Shown here: positions 8,622 to 17,742 of the stretch, one piece after another
Position numbering within the stretch: position 1 is the stretch's first letter
How the letters are laid out: each line of letters starts with the position of its first letter
Position numbers and translations under genes: made by a program
The notes under the pieces: model-generated
What the model was told of the DNA's origin: nothing
Database searches by the model: none
The model's input: only the letters and a program-made list of their open reading frames with translations
Source of the DNA: Bacillota bacterium
GTDB taxonomy: Bacteria > Bacillota > Clostridia > Saccharofermentanales > Fastidiosipilaceae
Direction: 5' to 3'
Length of the DNA: 64,000 bases
Assembly (NCBI GenBank): GCA_030057555.1
Contig: JASGUU010000006.1
Span: 1-64,000 of the forward strand

Positions 8622-9176
8622 ATGAAGCGGAAACTATTGATTCTGTCAGTGCTGGCCATCTGCATTGCCACGCTTGCCGTCGGAAGCATTGCTTTCTTCA
8701 CCTCGGAAGACAAGGCGCACAACGTGATCACGACCGGCGGCGTGGAGATCACGGTGCAGGAATGGGCAGACGCTGACAAGACAGAAGCCTTTGAAGACCT
8801 GACCGGCATCATGCCGGGCACGGCCGTAACCAAGATCGCGGAGATCAAGAATACGGGCGCGTCCGCCGCATGGGTAAGGGTAAAGGTCGACAAGGCCATC
8901 GAGCTCGATGGCGAGGGCACGCCCGATACGGATATGGTGGAGCTTGATCTCAACACAGTTGACTGGACGCTGGGTGCAGATGGCTACTGGTACTACAAAG
9001 TGGCTCTGGAACCCGGCGACGTAACCCAGCCGATCTTCACCTCTGTGACCTTCAACGCCACCATGGGTAACGAATACCAGAGTGCAACGGCAACTGTGGA
9101 CATTGCTGCCCAGGCCGTTCAGACCGCCAACAATGGCGCTACCGTCATGGACGCCATGGGTTGGCCCAGCCCCTAA
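8622..9176 (+). CDS. TasA/camelysin-like secreted protein 4
   Basis: A 184-residue member of the SipW-cognate family. ATG 8622 is taken as the start because a GAGAGGAACAGGG ribosome site precedes it and the hydrophobic signal begins there. The signal ends in GSIAFFTSEDKAHNVITTG followed by GVEITVQEW, and the mature part has the IMPGTAVTKIAEIKNTGAS strand that is closest to camelysin. It ends only 12 nt before the acidic protein gene, so the two are probably co-translated. Confidence 0.82.
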   Translation: MKRKLLILSVLAICIATLAVGSIAFFTSEDKAHNVITTGGVEITVQEWADADKTEAFEDLTGIMPGTAVTKIAEIKNTGASAAWVRVKVDKAIELDGEGTPDTDMVELDLNTVDWTLGADGYWYYKVALEPGDVTQPIFTSVTFNATMGNEYQSATATVDIAAQAVQTANNGATVMDAMGWPSP

Positions 9177-9188
9177 GGAGGCCCAGAA

Positions 9189-9920
9189 ATGAAGAAGAAG
9201 AAAGTATTCGCGCTTATTCTAGGCCTTGTACTGATTGGCAGCCTGGTGCTGCCAGGTGCGATGGCGCTCTCTTCCGACGCGGATTTCCCTTCGGATGAGC
9301 TTCCTGTCAGCGACGAGGCTGTGTCACCAGAGACAGAAGAGGCGCCAGACGCAGAAGACATGCCCGAAGCGGAGGACGTGTCCGAGGCAGAGGACGAAGA
9401 GCCTGAGGCAGAAGACGAAGCGCCCGAGGCAGAGGACGAAGAGCCTGAGGTGGAGGACCTTACTGGTCCCGAACCGGAAGATGTGACACCTGTGGAGACG
9501 CCCGCACCGGATGAAACCCCAGCACCAGATGAGGCGGAGGGGGAAGATACCGATGTGCCTGTGGCAGAAGAGCCTGCCGAGGAAATACCCTTGGGAGAGC
9601 CAAGCATCCAAAACTATGATGACAACAGTACCTTTGAGTTGGGTTTGTATGACAGACTCATGGCATGTACTTCCATCGAACAGATCGAAGCAATAGGAAA
9701 ACAAATCTCTGAGGACGAATTTCTTGAACTAACCGAAGAAGAGCTGGCAGAAGTCGAGAGTCACATCCTCTCGTTTGAACTCCTGCTTGAACCAGAGCCC
9801 ATCCCTGCAGTAGTTGTAGAAGACTCCGAGCCACCTGTGAAGAGCGAAATTGTTGTTCCTACCGTGTCCTTCACAAATGTAGCTCCCCTTGGTGATCCAG
9901 TTGTTGGCGGAGATGATTAA
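9189..9920 (+). CDS. Highly acidic secreted protein
   Basis: A 243-residue protein with a signal peptide (about 1-26, ending PGAMA) and an extremely acidic, repetitive region (about 28-140) built from EAEDEEPE-like units and then Pro/Glu/Thr stretches. The C-terminal third is less biased and has no recognised domain. AAGGAGG precedes the ATG. It has no membrane anchor or sorting signal. I do not recognise the family. Position between fibre proteins and the vWA adhesin suggests a secreted spacer, cation-binding or assembly-modulating role, which is only inference. The underlying DNA repeats (about 9384-9460) may vary in number. Confidence 0.75.
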   Translation: MKKKKVFALILGLVLIGSLVLPGAMALSSDADFPSDELPVSDEAVSPETEEAPDAEDMPEAEDVSEAEDEEPEAEDEAPEAEDEEPEVEDLTGPEPEDVTPVETPAPDETPAPDEAEGEDTDVPVAEEPAEEIPLGEPSIQNYDDNSTFELGLYDRLMACTSIEQIEAIGKQISEDEFLELTEEELAEVESHILSFELLLEPEPIPAVVVEDSEPPVKSEIVVPTVSFTNVAPLGDPVVGGDD

Positions 9921-9930
9921 GGAGGCTGGC

Positions 9931-12900
9931 ATGAAGACTAGAAAATTCATTTCATTAGTATTAATTTGCCTATTGTCTTGTGCCATGCTGATCCCCGCCA
10001 TTCCCGTTTCGGCAGAAGGTGAAACTCCGGGAGAGGGGATGGTCATCAACAAAACCGCCACGGATAATGATGACGGAACTTACGAGATACAGCTGGAAGC
10101 CTACGCCACCGGTGAGGCGATCATCAGCGAAGAGACGCGGGATATTCCCACGGACATCATCCTCGTGCTCGACCAGTCCGGGTCCATGGATTATGATTTT
10201 TCGACGACCGTTTTCAACAGTTACGGGACAAGAACCAACAGCTACTTTTATGACCGCCGCCATAATGGAGGGAGTAATAACCTCTGGTACCAATTGGATG
10301 ACGGCAGTTATGCTTCGGTCTCAGTGGTGAGGCAGGGAGTTTCAACGTATACGACATGGCCCGCCAACTACCGAAACCGCGATTATTATGATGTGAGTAA
10401 TAATCTGTGGGAGAAAGTCGGAGACGAGTACAGGCAGGTCACTCTAACTAGGGAATGGGTGTGGGATTGGTTTAACTCGCACTATGAATTTACTTACGAA
10501 TTTTCCGATGGTACGAGTGTTACTAGTAATGGGAATGACACTGTTCCGAATCTCGGATCTCATGCGCCACTTTATTCTGCCTATACTGATTACGAGTATA
10601 CTTACACTTATACCGATAACAATGGTGTGCTCCAAACCATCGGAACTTCCACCGGAGCAAACACCAATTTTACGGGTGCTACGTTCTATGAAAGAGGTAC
10701 CGCTAACATTACCCGGCTCGCCGCTTTGAAAAACGCTGTTACTACTTTTGCCAACAGTGTGGCAACCAAGGCCGCCGGCCCGGATGGTAACCTTGCCACC
10801 ACCGAGGACAACGTAAACCACCGCATAGCTGTGGTGGGCTTTGCCAGTCAATCCGGCTACGGGAACAATACGGAGTTGCTGTCCATCAGCGGCACAAACA
10901 GCGGAACCGTAGGTGTGGCTTACAACAACATAACCCCTCAGAACCTGCTCGACGTTGTCCAAGATATGGATACGACCGCCGGACAGACCATGGTCACAAA
11001 CGCCATCAATGCCCTGGCGGCTCGGGGCGCGACAGAGGTTGATCTCGGCATGGACATGGCGGAGCGCATTTTGAACGCCAATCCTGTTCCTCCGGAGCAG
11101 GAGCGCAATCGGGTCGTGGTTGTTTTTACTGATGGTTCTCCGACAAGGTCTGATGGATTCGAAAAGGATGTTGCTGAAGAGGCCATTTCGATTGCGGAAA
11201 ACATTAAAAATGCCGGGACGACCGTGTACTCCGTCGGTATTTTCGACGGAGCCGATGCCACCAGCCCCGGAACCGAACCCAGTGGAGATTTACCTCCAAA
11301 CAGTTCCAATTTGCCTGCGGCCTCCAACTGGTTCATGCAGAACCTGTCCAGCAATAACGGCGCCGTTCAGGATCCCAGCTATTACCTCTCCGCCGCCGAC
11401 GCTGAGACGCTGAACAATATCTTCCAGCAGATCGCGGAGCAGATCGAGGAAGGAGGTACCACCGTCACGCTGGGCAGCGAGACGATCATCAAGGACATCA
11501 TCGCCCCGTCTTTTGCTCTGCCCGACGGTGCAACAGCAAACGACATCACGCTGGAGACCTGGAAATACAACGGTCCCGACTATGGCGCGGCCAATGCCTG
11601 GACGAAGAATCCCGATGCCATGGGCGCCACAGCAGTCCTGGGAAGCACGAACCCCGGCGATCCGACGACCACGAATAATCAGCTGGATGTTACAGGATTT
11701 AATTATTCGGAAAACTGGGCCGGTCCCGTCATGGAAGATGGAGCCATAACCGGCTACCGCGGACACAAGCTGGTTATCAAATTTACTGTGAGACCACGCC
11801 CTGGCTTCTTGGGCGGCAACCAGGTTTTCACCAATACCAGCGCCGGTGTTTACGAGAATGCCGAAGCGACCGAGCCGGTCCTGACCTTCGATCGGCCCAC
11901 CGTGGACGTTCCCATCCAGACCATAAACATCACAACTCCTTCGGAGAATAAGAACGTTTATCTCCTGCAGGGAGTGCCCGCCACAGACATTCACGGCGGC
12001 GTTTCCGTCACAATCGGAACCGTGTCGCTGAATCTTGATCCGGCAGCCGTGAACTGGGGTTTGCAACCCTGGCAAAATGAATATGTCGATGTCTCTGTTG
12101 TATATAAGGATGCCAACGGGGATCCGATCCCGCCAGAAGGTTTGCAGAATGTCACCGAAGATACACATTACTCTGTCACCGTTACGGTAGAGCCCAAGGC
12201 AGCCGGAACGGTACCCGGAGCAGGTGTCACCCAGACCGGCAACGTTTCCCTCAATGTGTTCAAGCCGGAGCTGACCTTCAAAGACGGCTCGGTCTACTAT
12301 GGCGCAACTGCTCCAACAGATTCAGATTACGCTGCCAGCCTGACCAGCACTCTGTGGAAGCATAACGGCGTTCTGTCCACCGACGTTACCATGGTCGGCA
12401 CAGCCCCGGTTCTCGCTTTGACCTACACGCCGGAGCCAGGGAAGATCGTGGATGGCAAGGTGAACACAAAGCAGGATATCGCTGTTGACGCAACCGTGAA
12501 GATCGGGGCGACTGATGTAACGACTCACACCACGTTCCTGCACACCGCCTGTGATCCGCCCTGCGGCTGGAACGTAGAGAATCCGGACGGAAGCCCGGCT
12601 TTCCTGCTCCATGTTCAGACCTGTTCGCTGACTATCACAAAGACCGGCGGCGCTGCAGATGAATCCTATGTCTTCGATGTTTTCAAAGATGGTGTGAAAT
12701 ACTCCGAAGTCAGCATCTGGGGAAATGGCAGCGAGACGCTCTACGAGCTGCCTGTCGGCAGTTACACCATCGCGGAGAATACCGGCTGGAGCTGGCGCTA
12801 TTCCGCCAATAACGGAGGCACAGCCACCCTGACGGCAGTAAATCCCAACGGCAGCATCACCTGCAGCAACACGAAGACCAAGTACAGCTGGCTCAACGGC

Positions 12901-12945
12901 TTCAGTGAGATCGTTCGGAACATTTTTGCTCCGATTGAGGAATGA
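9931..12945 (+). CDS. Large secreted vWA-domain adhesin-like protein
   Basis: A 1004-residue secreted protein. AAGGAGG lies before ATG 9931 and the signal peptide ends near residue 28. The von Willebrand A domain has a MIDAS metal site (DQSGSMD near residue 80, later VVVFTDGSPTRSDG near 397), interrupted by a Tyr/Thr-rich insertion of about 170 residues after the first strand. Isopeptide/Cna-like beta domains fill 520-960. The C-terminus (WLNGFSEIVRNIF) lacks an LPxTG signal or membrane helix, unlike the two anchored proteins of the locus, so it may be held by fibre subunits. vWA proteins with this layout typically form pilus tips; ligand unknown. Its stop overlaps the next reading frame. Confidence 0.87.
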   Translation: MKTRKFISLVLICLLSCAMLIPAIPVSAEGETPGEGMVINKTATDNDDGTYEIQLEAYATGEAIISEETRDIPTDIILVLDQSGSMDYDFSTTVFNSYGTRTNSYFYDRRHNGGSNNLWYQLDDGSYASVSVVRQGVSTYTTWPANYRNRDYYDVSNNLWEKVGDEYRQVTLTREWVWDWFNSHYEFTYEFSDGTSVTSNGNDTVPNLGSHAPLYSAYTDYEYTYTYTDNNGVLQTIGTSTGANTNFTGATFYERGTANITRLAALKNAVTTFANSVATKAAGPDGNLATTEDNVNHRIAVVGFASQSGYGNNTELLSISGTNSGTVGVAYNNITPQNLLDVVQDMDTTAGQTMVTNAINALAARGATEVDLGMDMAERILNANPVPPEQERNRVVVVFTDGSPTRSDGFEKDVAEEAISIAENIKNAGTTVYSVGIFDGADATSPGTEPSGDLPPNSSNLPAASNWFMQNLSSNNGAVQDPSYYLSAADAETLNNIFQQIAEQIEEGGTTVTLGSETIIKDIIAPSFALPDGATANDITLETWKYNGPDYGAANAWTKNPDAMGATAVLGSTNPGDPTTTNNQLDVTGFNYSENWAGPVMEDGAITGYRGHKLVIKFTVRPRPGFLGGNQVFTNTSAGVYENAEATEPVLTFDRPTVDVPIQTINITTPSENKNVYLLQGVPATDIHGGVSVTIGTVSLNLDPAAVNWGLQPWQNEYVDVSVVYKDANGDPIPPEGLQNVTEDTHYSVTVTVEPKAAGTVPGAGVTQTGNVSLNVFKPELTFKDGSVYYGATAPTDSDYAASLTSTLWKHNGVLSTDVTMVGTAPVLALTYTPEPGKIVDGKVNTKQDIAVDATVKIGATDVTTHTTFLHTACDPPCGWNVENPDGSPAFLLHVQTCSLTITKTGGAADESYVFDVFKDGVKYSEVSIWGNGSETLYELPVGSYTIAENTGWSWRYSANNGGTATLTAVNPNGSITCSNTKTKYSWLNGFSEIVRNIFAPIEE

Positions 12946-12959
12946 GAAAGGAGGGAGCG

Positions 12960-13562
12960 ATGATGTATCAGAGAAAGAGCAAAGAAGCTAAAATGCGCAG
13001 ACTGCTGGGACGGCTCTTCAGAAACAGCCGCATGGCGACCATTACGGTATCTGTTGTGCTCCTTCTGGCGCTGACCATCGGCGGTACCATCGCCTGGCTC
13101 AGCACAAAGGCAGGACCCCTCGTAAATCCCTTCACGCCCTCCAAGGTGACCTGTGAGGTGACGGAGGAGGATTTTAACGACGAAACAGGCATAAAGACTA
13201 ATGTGAATGTGAAGAACACCGGCGACACGGAGGCCTATATCCGCGTCAAGCTGGTGACGTACCGGACGAATGATGCTGGTCAGCATATCGGCGGTACGGC
13301 AGCGCTGCCTACATTTACTCCCGGCGAAAACTGGGTGGCATATGGGGGTTTCTACTACTATACGCAGCCAGTTGCCGCGGGAGCATCGCCTGCAAGCGCT
13401 CTGATCAGCAGCATAACGCTGGTATCCTCATATGACGACGCTGACGGCGGCCGCCAAGCCATAGACATCGTAGCGGAAGCCATCCAGAGCAAGCCGGCAA
13501 CGGCAGTCGGCGAAGCCTGGGGTGTGAGCATTACGCCAGGCATCGTAAGCGACTATGATTAA
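12960..13562 (+). CDS. TasA/camelysin-like secreted protein 5
   Basis: About 200 residues. ATG 12960 is supported by AAAGGAGGGA directly upstream; an in-frame ATG at 12942 overlaps the previous stop and has no ribosome site. A longer basic N-terminal extension precedes the hydrophobic stretch and the variant SipW-type site GGTIAWLSTKAGPLVNPFTP, where the usual acidic cluster is replaced. The camelysin-like core carries NVNVKNTGDTEAYIRVKLV. Its position between the vWA adhesin and the wall-anchored protein suggests it joins these to the fibre, an inference from order only. Confidence 0.8.
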   Translation: MMYQRKSKEAKMRRLLGRLFRNSRMATITVSVVLLLALTIGGTIAWLSTKAGPLVNPFTPSKVTCEVTEEDFNDETGIKTNVNVKNTGDTEAYIRVKLVTYRTNDAGQHIGGTAALPTFTPGENWVAYGGFYYYTQPVAAGASPASALISSITLVSSYDDADGGRQAIDIVAEAIQSKPATAVGEAWGVSITPGIVSDYD

Positions 13563-13575
13563 GGAGGTGAAAGCA

Positions 13576-14571
13576 GTGAGAAAGTCATGTAAGGCGATCT
13601 TCTCGTTCGCGTTTGCCCTGCTCCTGGTCATGGGCCTGGCGTCCACAGCCTTTGCGGCAGGCCCCTCCATCACCTTTGAGGGCTTCTCCGGCGGCTTTGA
13701 TTTTGGACCGGACGGCGAGCACACGGAGACCGACCTGTTCGACAGCTTCAAGGGCGTCATGCCCGGCGATATCCTGACGGAAGAGATCACCTTTACCAAC
13801 GCCGCCACGGACTGTGCCTTTGTCAACCTCTACATGAGGGCCGAAGCTCATGACGAAGACAATCCCCTCAGCGAAGAAGTCGCGGCTTCCGGCGAGACCG
13901 TCGCGACCATGACAGAGTTCCTCTCCCAGCTTTCCATGAAGGTCTGGAATGGGTCGGAGCTGATCTACGACGCCTCCCCGGATGAGCTCGATGGACTGCA
14001 GGATAACAAGTTTCTCGGCACTTTCCGTACAGGAGAGACCACGGTACTCAAGGTGGAGCTGACAGTTCCCATCGACCTGGACAACAGGTTTGCCAACCGC
14101 ATGGGCGAGGTGGACTGGATATTCCTGGTGGAGGCCTTCGACGAGAGCGAGCTCATCGTCCGGAAAATCTGGTCCGATGGCAACGGCAATCACGCGGACG
14201 ACAGTGTAAGCATCACGCTTCTGAAGGATGGCCAGCCGACGGATGAGACGGCGGAACTGAATGCCTCCAACGGCTGGACCTACACCTTCGAGCGTCTGCT
14301 GGAAGGCCATGTCTGGTCGGTGGAGGAAGACGGGGTTCCCGAGGGCTATACCGTGAGCTATGAGACCGAGGGCAATACCGTTTTCATCACCAATACGCTG
14401 ATCCCGGAAGAGACGACAACGGAGCCGGTTGAGACAACGCCACCCGAGCAGACGGAACCGGACGAGGTACCCAGAACCGGACGAAATGACGGACCGCACT
14501 GGCCTGCGCTGCTCCTGCTGCCCCTCGCAGGACTGGCCCTGATCGTGAGGCGCAGACGCAGCTTCGAGTAG
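13576..14571 (+). CDS. Wall-anchored camelysin-like/Cna_B protein with VPRTG signal
   Basis: A 331-residue protein starting at GTG 13576, with AAGGAGGTGA six nt upstream. Signal peptide 1-26 is followed by a camelysin-type beta domain (about 27-190, with FKGVMPGDILTEEITFTN). One Cna_B stalk (about 192-275), a Thr/Pro/Glu linker and a VPRTGRNDGPHW sorting motif come next, then a hydrophobic helix and the RRRRSFE tail. The combination of fibre-type domain and wall anchor makes it the best candidate for tethering the fibres to peptidoglycan. The tail matches the protein encoded at 1554 almost residue for residue, implying one shared sortase encoded elsewhere. It is the last gene before a terminator. 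Confidence 0.86.
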   Translation: MRKSCKAIFSFAFALLLVMGLASTAFAAGPSITFEGFSGGFDFGPDGEHTETDLFDSFKGVMPGDILTEEITFTNAATDCAFVNLYMRAEAHDEDNPLSEEVAASGETVATMTEFLSQLSMKVWNGSELIYDASPDELDGLQDNKFLGTFRTGETTVLKVELTVPIDLDNRFANRMGEVDWIFLVEAFDESELIVRKIWSDGNGNHADDSVSITLLKDGQPTDETAELNASNGWTYTFERLLEGHVWSVEEDGVPEGYTVSYETEGNTVFITNTLIPEETTTEPVETTPPEQTEPDEVPRTGRNDGPHWPALLLLPLAGLALIVRRRRSFE

Positions 14572-14611
14572 CTTCGGACGACGGCTGCCAGAATTTGCAT
14601 CGCAAATCGGG

Positions 14612-14640
14612 AACCGGGATGGAAACATCCCGGTTTTTCG
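14612..14640 (+). terminator. Terminator of the fibre operon
   Basis: AACCGGGATG pairs perfectly with CATCCCGGTT around a GAAA tetraloop, followed by TTTCG. A smaller ATTTGC/GCAAAT hairpin lies just before it. It belongs to the same family as the terminators at 5067 and 34749. Confidence 0.9.
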
Positions 14641-14779
14641 TCAGCGGAAAACACGGAAGTGCTTTTTTTATTTCCGGGATAAGTTACAATCCTTAATAAT
14701 GGCCTGCTCGAAAGACCGGCCCAAATATACACCTGCCCGTCCGCACAGGCGAACGAGCTATTGCAAGGGGGGTATTTGA

Positions 14780-16837
14780 ATGCAGTGGTGGGTCTGGCCG
14801 CTTATCGCGGTCATCGTGTCACTGGCGTCGTTTGCTGTTGCTGCGTACTTCTATTCGTATGTCAAAAACATGAAGACAGACGACAGTGCCGTAGCTAAAT
14901 GGGGGAAGCTGATTCGTCAGGGGGCCTTTGCGTTCCTGAAAGTCGAATATAAGATTCTCGCCAAGTTCCTGGTCGGGGCCGCGGTGGTGATCTTTCTTTT
15001 CCTGCCGCCGGTGTGGACCTCGTCAAACATCGGCATGAATTTCCTGAATGCGGTCATCTATCTGGTCGGTGCAACCCTGTCTGGCCTCGCGGGCCTGCTG
15101 GGTATGAGCATCGCCACGATCGCGAACGTCAAGGCCGCCGCCGCTGCCCAGAAGGGCATCACCCCTTCGTACATGGCCGGCTTCCGCGGCGGTGCGGTCA
15201 TGGGCATCGCGGTGGTGGGTATCGGTCTCTTCGGCGCCTCAATCCTTTACCTGATCTTCCATGATGTTCCCGAAGTCGGCAACATCATCCTGGCCTTCAG
15301 TTTCGGCGCCTCCTCACTGGCCCTCTTCGCGAAGGCGGGCGGCGGCATCTTCACAAAGACGGCCGACATCGCCGCCGACCTGACGGGCAAGGTGGAGTTC
15401 GGCCTGCCCGAGGACGATCCGCGCAACCCGGCCGTCATCGCGGACAACGTCGGTGACAACGTCGGTGACGTGGCCGGCATGGGCGCCGACCTCTTCGACT
15501 CCAACATCGCCTCGATCGCCGCCGCGCTGGTCCTGGCCGCTCCGCTGGGCCAGACCGGCTATATTTTCCTGCTCGGAGCGCTGGGTCTTCTGGCCTCGCT
15601 TGTCGGCATGTACTTCTCCTCGGTAAAGGAGGGTCAGCACCCGGGCCGCGCCCTCAACCGCTCGACCTACCTGACCACAGCCCTCTTCTTCGTACTGACC
15701 CTGATCGCGACGCTCGCGAGCGGCTACAACCTGCGCCTCTGGGGCGCGGCGATGCTCGGCCTGCTGGCCGGCACGGTCATCGGCTTCACCTCGGAGCTCT
15801 TCACCTCGGATGAAGGGAAGTCCGTCCAGCATGTGGCGAAGGCCTCCGTTACCGGCCCCGCCTTCACGATCATCAGCGGCTTCTCCTACGGCCTGCTCTC
15901 CTGCTTCCCGGCCCTGATCGGCATCGCGGTCGCCGCCCTCGGCGCCTACAAGATCTGCGAGCCTCTGGGCCCCGGCTATGCTCTCTATGGCATCGCCCTC
16001 TCGGCGGTCGGCATGCTCTCGATCGTTGCCATGATCACCTCGAATGACGCCTACGGCCCGATCGTCGACAACGCCCGCGGCCTGGCGGAGATGGGCGGGC
16101 TCGGTGACGATGTGCTTGAGATCACCGACCAGCTCGACGCCGCCGGCAACACGGCGAAGGCCATCACGAAGGGATTCTCGATCGGCGCCGCCGGTCTGAC
16201 GGTCATCGCCCTGCTCGCCGCCTATCAGGAAATTCTCGTTGAGATCGGCAAGCCCGCCGACTTCAACCTCCTCGACCCGCTGGTCTTCTTCGGCGTCATC
16301 ATCGGCGTGGCCGTGCCTGCGGTCTTCTCCGCGATGCTGATGATGGGTGTCGACCACAACGCGACGCGCCTCGTCGCCGAGATCCACCGCCAGTTTGATG
16401 AGATCCCCGGCCTCCGCGAGGGGAAGGAGGACGTGCTGCCCGACTATGACCGCTGCATCGAGATCGCCACGGTCGGCGCGCTGAAGGAGCTTTTGCCTGC
16501 CGGCGTCATGGCCATCGTCTCAACCTTCGTCGTCGGCTTCATCGGCGGCGTGCGGGCGATCGGCGGCTTCCTGGCCGGCAACATCTTCAGCGGCCTCCTG
16601 CTCGCCCTGCTGATGTCGAACGCAGGCGGCATGTGGGACAACGCCAAGAAGTATATTGAGTCCGGCAACTTCGGCGGCAAGAACTCCGATGCGCACAAGG
16701 CCGCCGTCATCGGCGATACCGTCGGCGACCCCTTCAAGGACACCGCCGGCCCCTCGATCAACACGCAGATCACGGTGGTTTCGCTGGTGGCCTCGCTGGC
16801 CGCGACACTCTTCGCGATGTTCTCCCTGCTCGGCTGA
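14780..16837 (+). CDS. hppA: Membrane proton-pumping pyrophosphatase, K+-independent type
   Basis: An integral membrane enzyme of 685 residues that hydrolyses pyrophosphate and pumps ions out. The family signature is complete: about 16 membrane helices, GGGIFTKTADIAADLTGK, the acidic site DNVGDNVGDVAGMGADLFD, and the C-terminal GDTVGDPFKDTAGPSIN. The residue in the diagnostic motif GNTAKAITKG (Lys near 458) is the one found in K+-independent H+ pumps, where K+-dependent and Na+-pumping forms have Ala. This residue code is established for the family; its use here is my reading. The start follows a GGGGGG ribosome site. The gene is unusually GC-rich in third positions compared with the fibre locus and stands alone between terminators. 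Confidence 0.95.
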   Translation: MQWWVWPLIAVIVSLASFAVAAYFYSYVKNMKTDDSAVAKWGKLIRQGAFAFLKVEYKILAKFLVGAAVVIFLFLPPVWTSSNIGMNFLNAVIYLVGATLSGLAGLLGMSIATIANVKAAAAAQKGITPSYMAGFRGGAVMGIAVVGIGLFGASILYLIFHDVPEVGNIILAFSFGASSLALFAKAGGGIFTKTADIAADLTGKVEFGLPEDDPRNPAVIADNVGDNVGDVAGMGADLFDSNIASIAAALVLAAPLGQTGYIFLLGALGLLASLVGMYFSSVKEGQHPGRALNRSTYLTTALFFVLTLIATLASGYNLRLWGAAMLGLLAGTVIGFTSELFTSDEGKSVQHVAKASVTGPAFTIISGFSYGLLSCFPALIGIAVAALGAYKICEPLGPGYALYGIALSAVGMLSIVAMITSNDAYGPIVDNARGLAEMGGLGDDVLEITDQLDAAGNTAKAITKGFSIGAAGLTVIALLAAYQEILVEIGKPADFNLLDPLVFFGVIIGVAVPAVFSAMLMMGVDHNATRLVAEIHRQFDEIPGLREGKEDVLPDYDRCIEIATVGALKELLPAGVMAIVSTFVVGFIGGVRAIGGFLAGNIFSGLLLALLMSNAGGMWDNAKKYIESGNFGGKNSDAHKAAVIGDTVGDPFKDTAGPSINTQITVVSLVASLAATLFAMFSLLG

Positions 16838-16863
16838 GCGGGCACGGCAGTTCGCGAACACGA

Positions 16864-16905
16864 AAAAGAGCCTGCCACGGCATGTCGACCGCGGCAGGCT
16901 TTTTC
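16864..16905. terminator. Bidirectional terminator between hppA and sugar isomerase
   Basis: AGCCTGCC (16869-16876) pairs with GGCAGGCT (16893-16900). It is flanked by an A run on the left and TTTTTC on the right, so it can end both the plus-strand pump gene and the minus-strand gene converging on it. Confidence 0.85.
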
Positions 16906-16923
16906 ATGTCTCAGAGGCTTCCC

Positions 16924-17742
16924 TCAGCTCTGGAGCAGGCTGTTCAGAAAACGCATGCCCGCGACATAGTCCTCGCGTTCCGACATGTGCTCGAGCATCA
17001 GGCAGGCGTCGTCGCCCAGGGTCCTGAGGTTGCGGATCAGGGTGGGGTAGTCGAGCTGGCCCGTACCCGGCCGGCACTCGTCGAGGTGCAGGGTGAGGCC
17101 CGTGCCGAGGCGGATGTCCTTGGCATGGCAGGAGCGGATGTGGGGGCCCAGCTTCCGGAACCATTCGTCGATCAGCTCACCATTCCGATAGTACTTTTCG
17201 AGGCTGTTGATGACATTGACAAAGTCGAGATGGCAGCCGAAGCGTTCGCGGTCGACCGCGGCGAGCAGTTCGAGATAGCTGTCGGCCGTGTGCGGGAACA
17301 TCCAGGGCATCGGCTCCAGCGTGTAGAAGGTCCGGGTGGGCCTGGCCGCATCGATGATCTCCTGTGTGATGCGCACGACCTCGGCGAAGGTTTCCGGGGT
17401 CAGGTTCTCGGGGTGGGGGCCGTCCCACTGCCCGCTGCGGGAGCCCGAGATGTTGACGCAGCAGCGGGCGCCCACATGGTCGGCGAGCTCGAGCTGGCGC
17501 ACGGCCCGCTCCTGGTTGGCGCGCTGCTTTGCGGGATCGCGTTCGAGGAGATTGTTCCAGATGCCGACCTCCGCGATCACGAGGTCATGGGCCTCGGCTG
17601 CCGCCCGGAAGGCCTCAATGTCGGCATCCGAAGCGTGATAGTCAAGCGGAAAAAAGACCGCCCTGTAGCCCATCTCAAGGGCGAGCCCGGCCCACTCTTC
17701 GGGGCTGTCCCATATATCTACGATTGCACCGCCGAGTCTCAT
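16924..17742 (-). CDS. Sugar phosphate isomerase/epimerase-like TIM-barrel protein
   Basis: A 272-residue soluble protein of the xylose-isomerase-like/AP-endonuclease-2 TIM-barrel family. These enzymes bind a divalent metal and usually isomerise or epimerise keto-sugars or related polyols. Probable metal ligands are visible in LEPMPW, CHLDFVNV, SCHAKDI and MLEHM. GGGAGGAA lies about 9 nt before ATG 17742. The gene is alone and opposes hppA. The substrate cannot be read from sequence. Its proximity to the fucosidase (19295) only hints at sugar catabolism. Confidence 0.85.
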   Translation of the reverse strand: MRLGGAIVDIWDSPEEWAGLALEMGYRAVFFPLDYHASDADIEAFRAAAEAHDLVIAEVGIWNNLLERDPAKQRANQERAVRQLELADHVGARCCVNISGSRSGQWDGPHPENLTPETFAEVVRITQEIIDAARPTRTFYTLEPMPWMFPHTADSYLELLAAVDRERFGCHLDFVNVINSLEKYYRNGELIDEWFRKLGPHIRSCHAKDIRLGTGLTLHLDECRPGTGQLDYPTLIRNLRTLGDDACLMLEHMSEREDYVAGMRFLNSLLQS

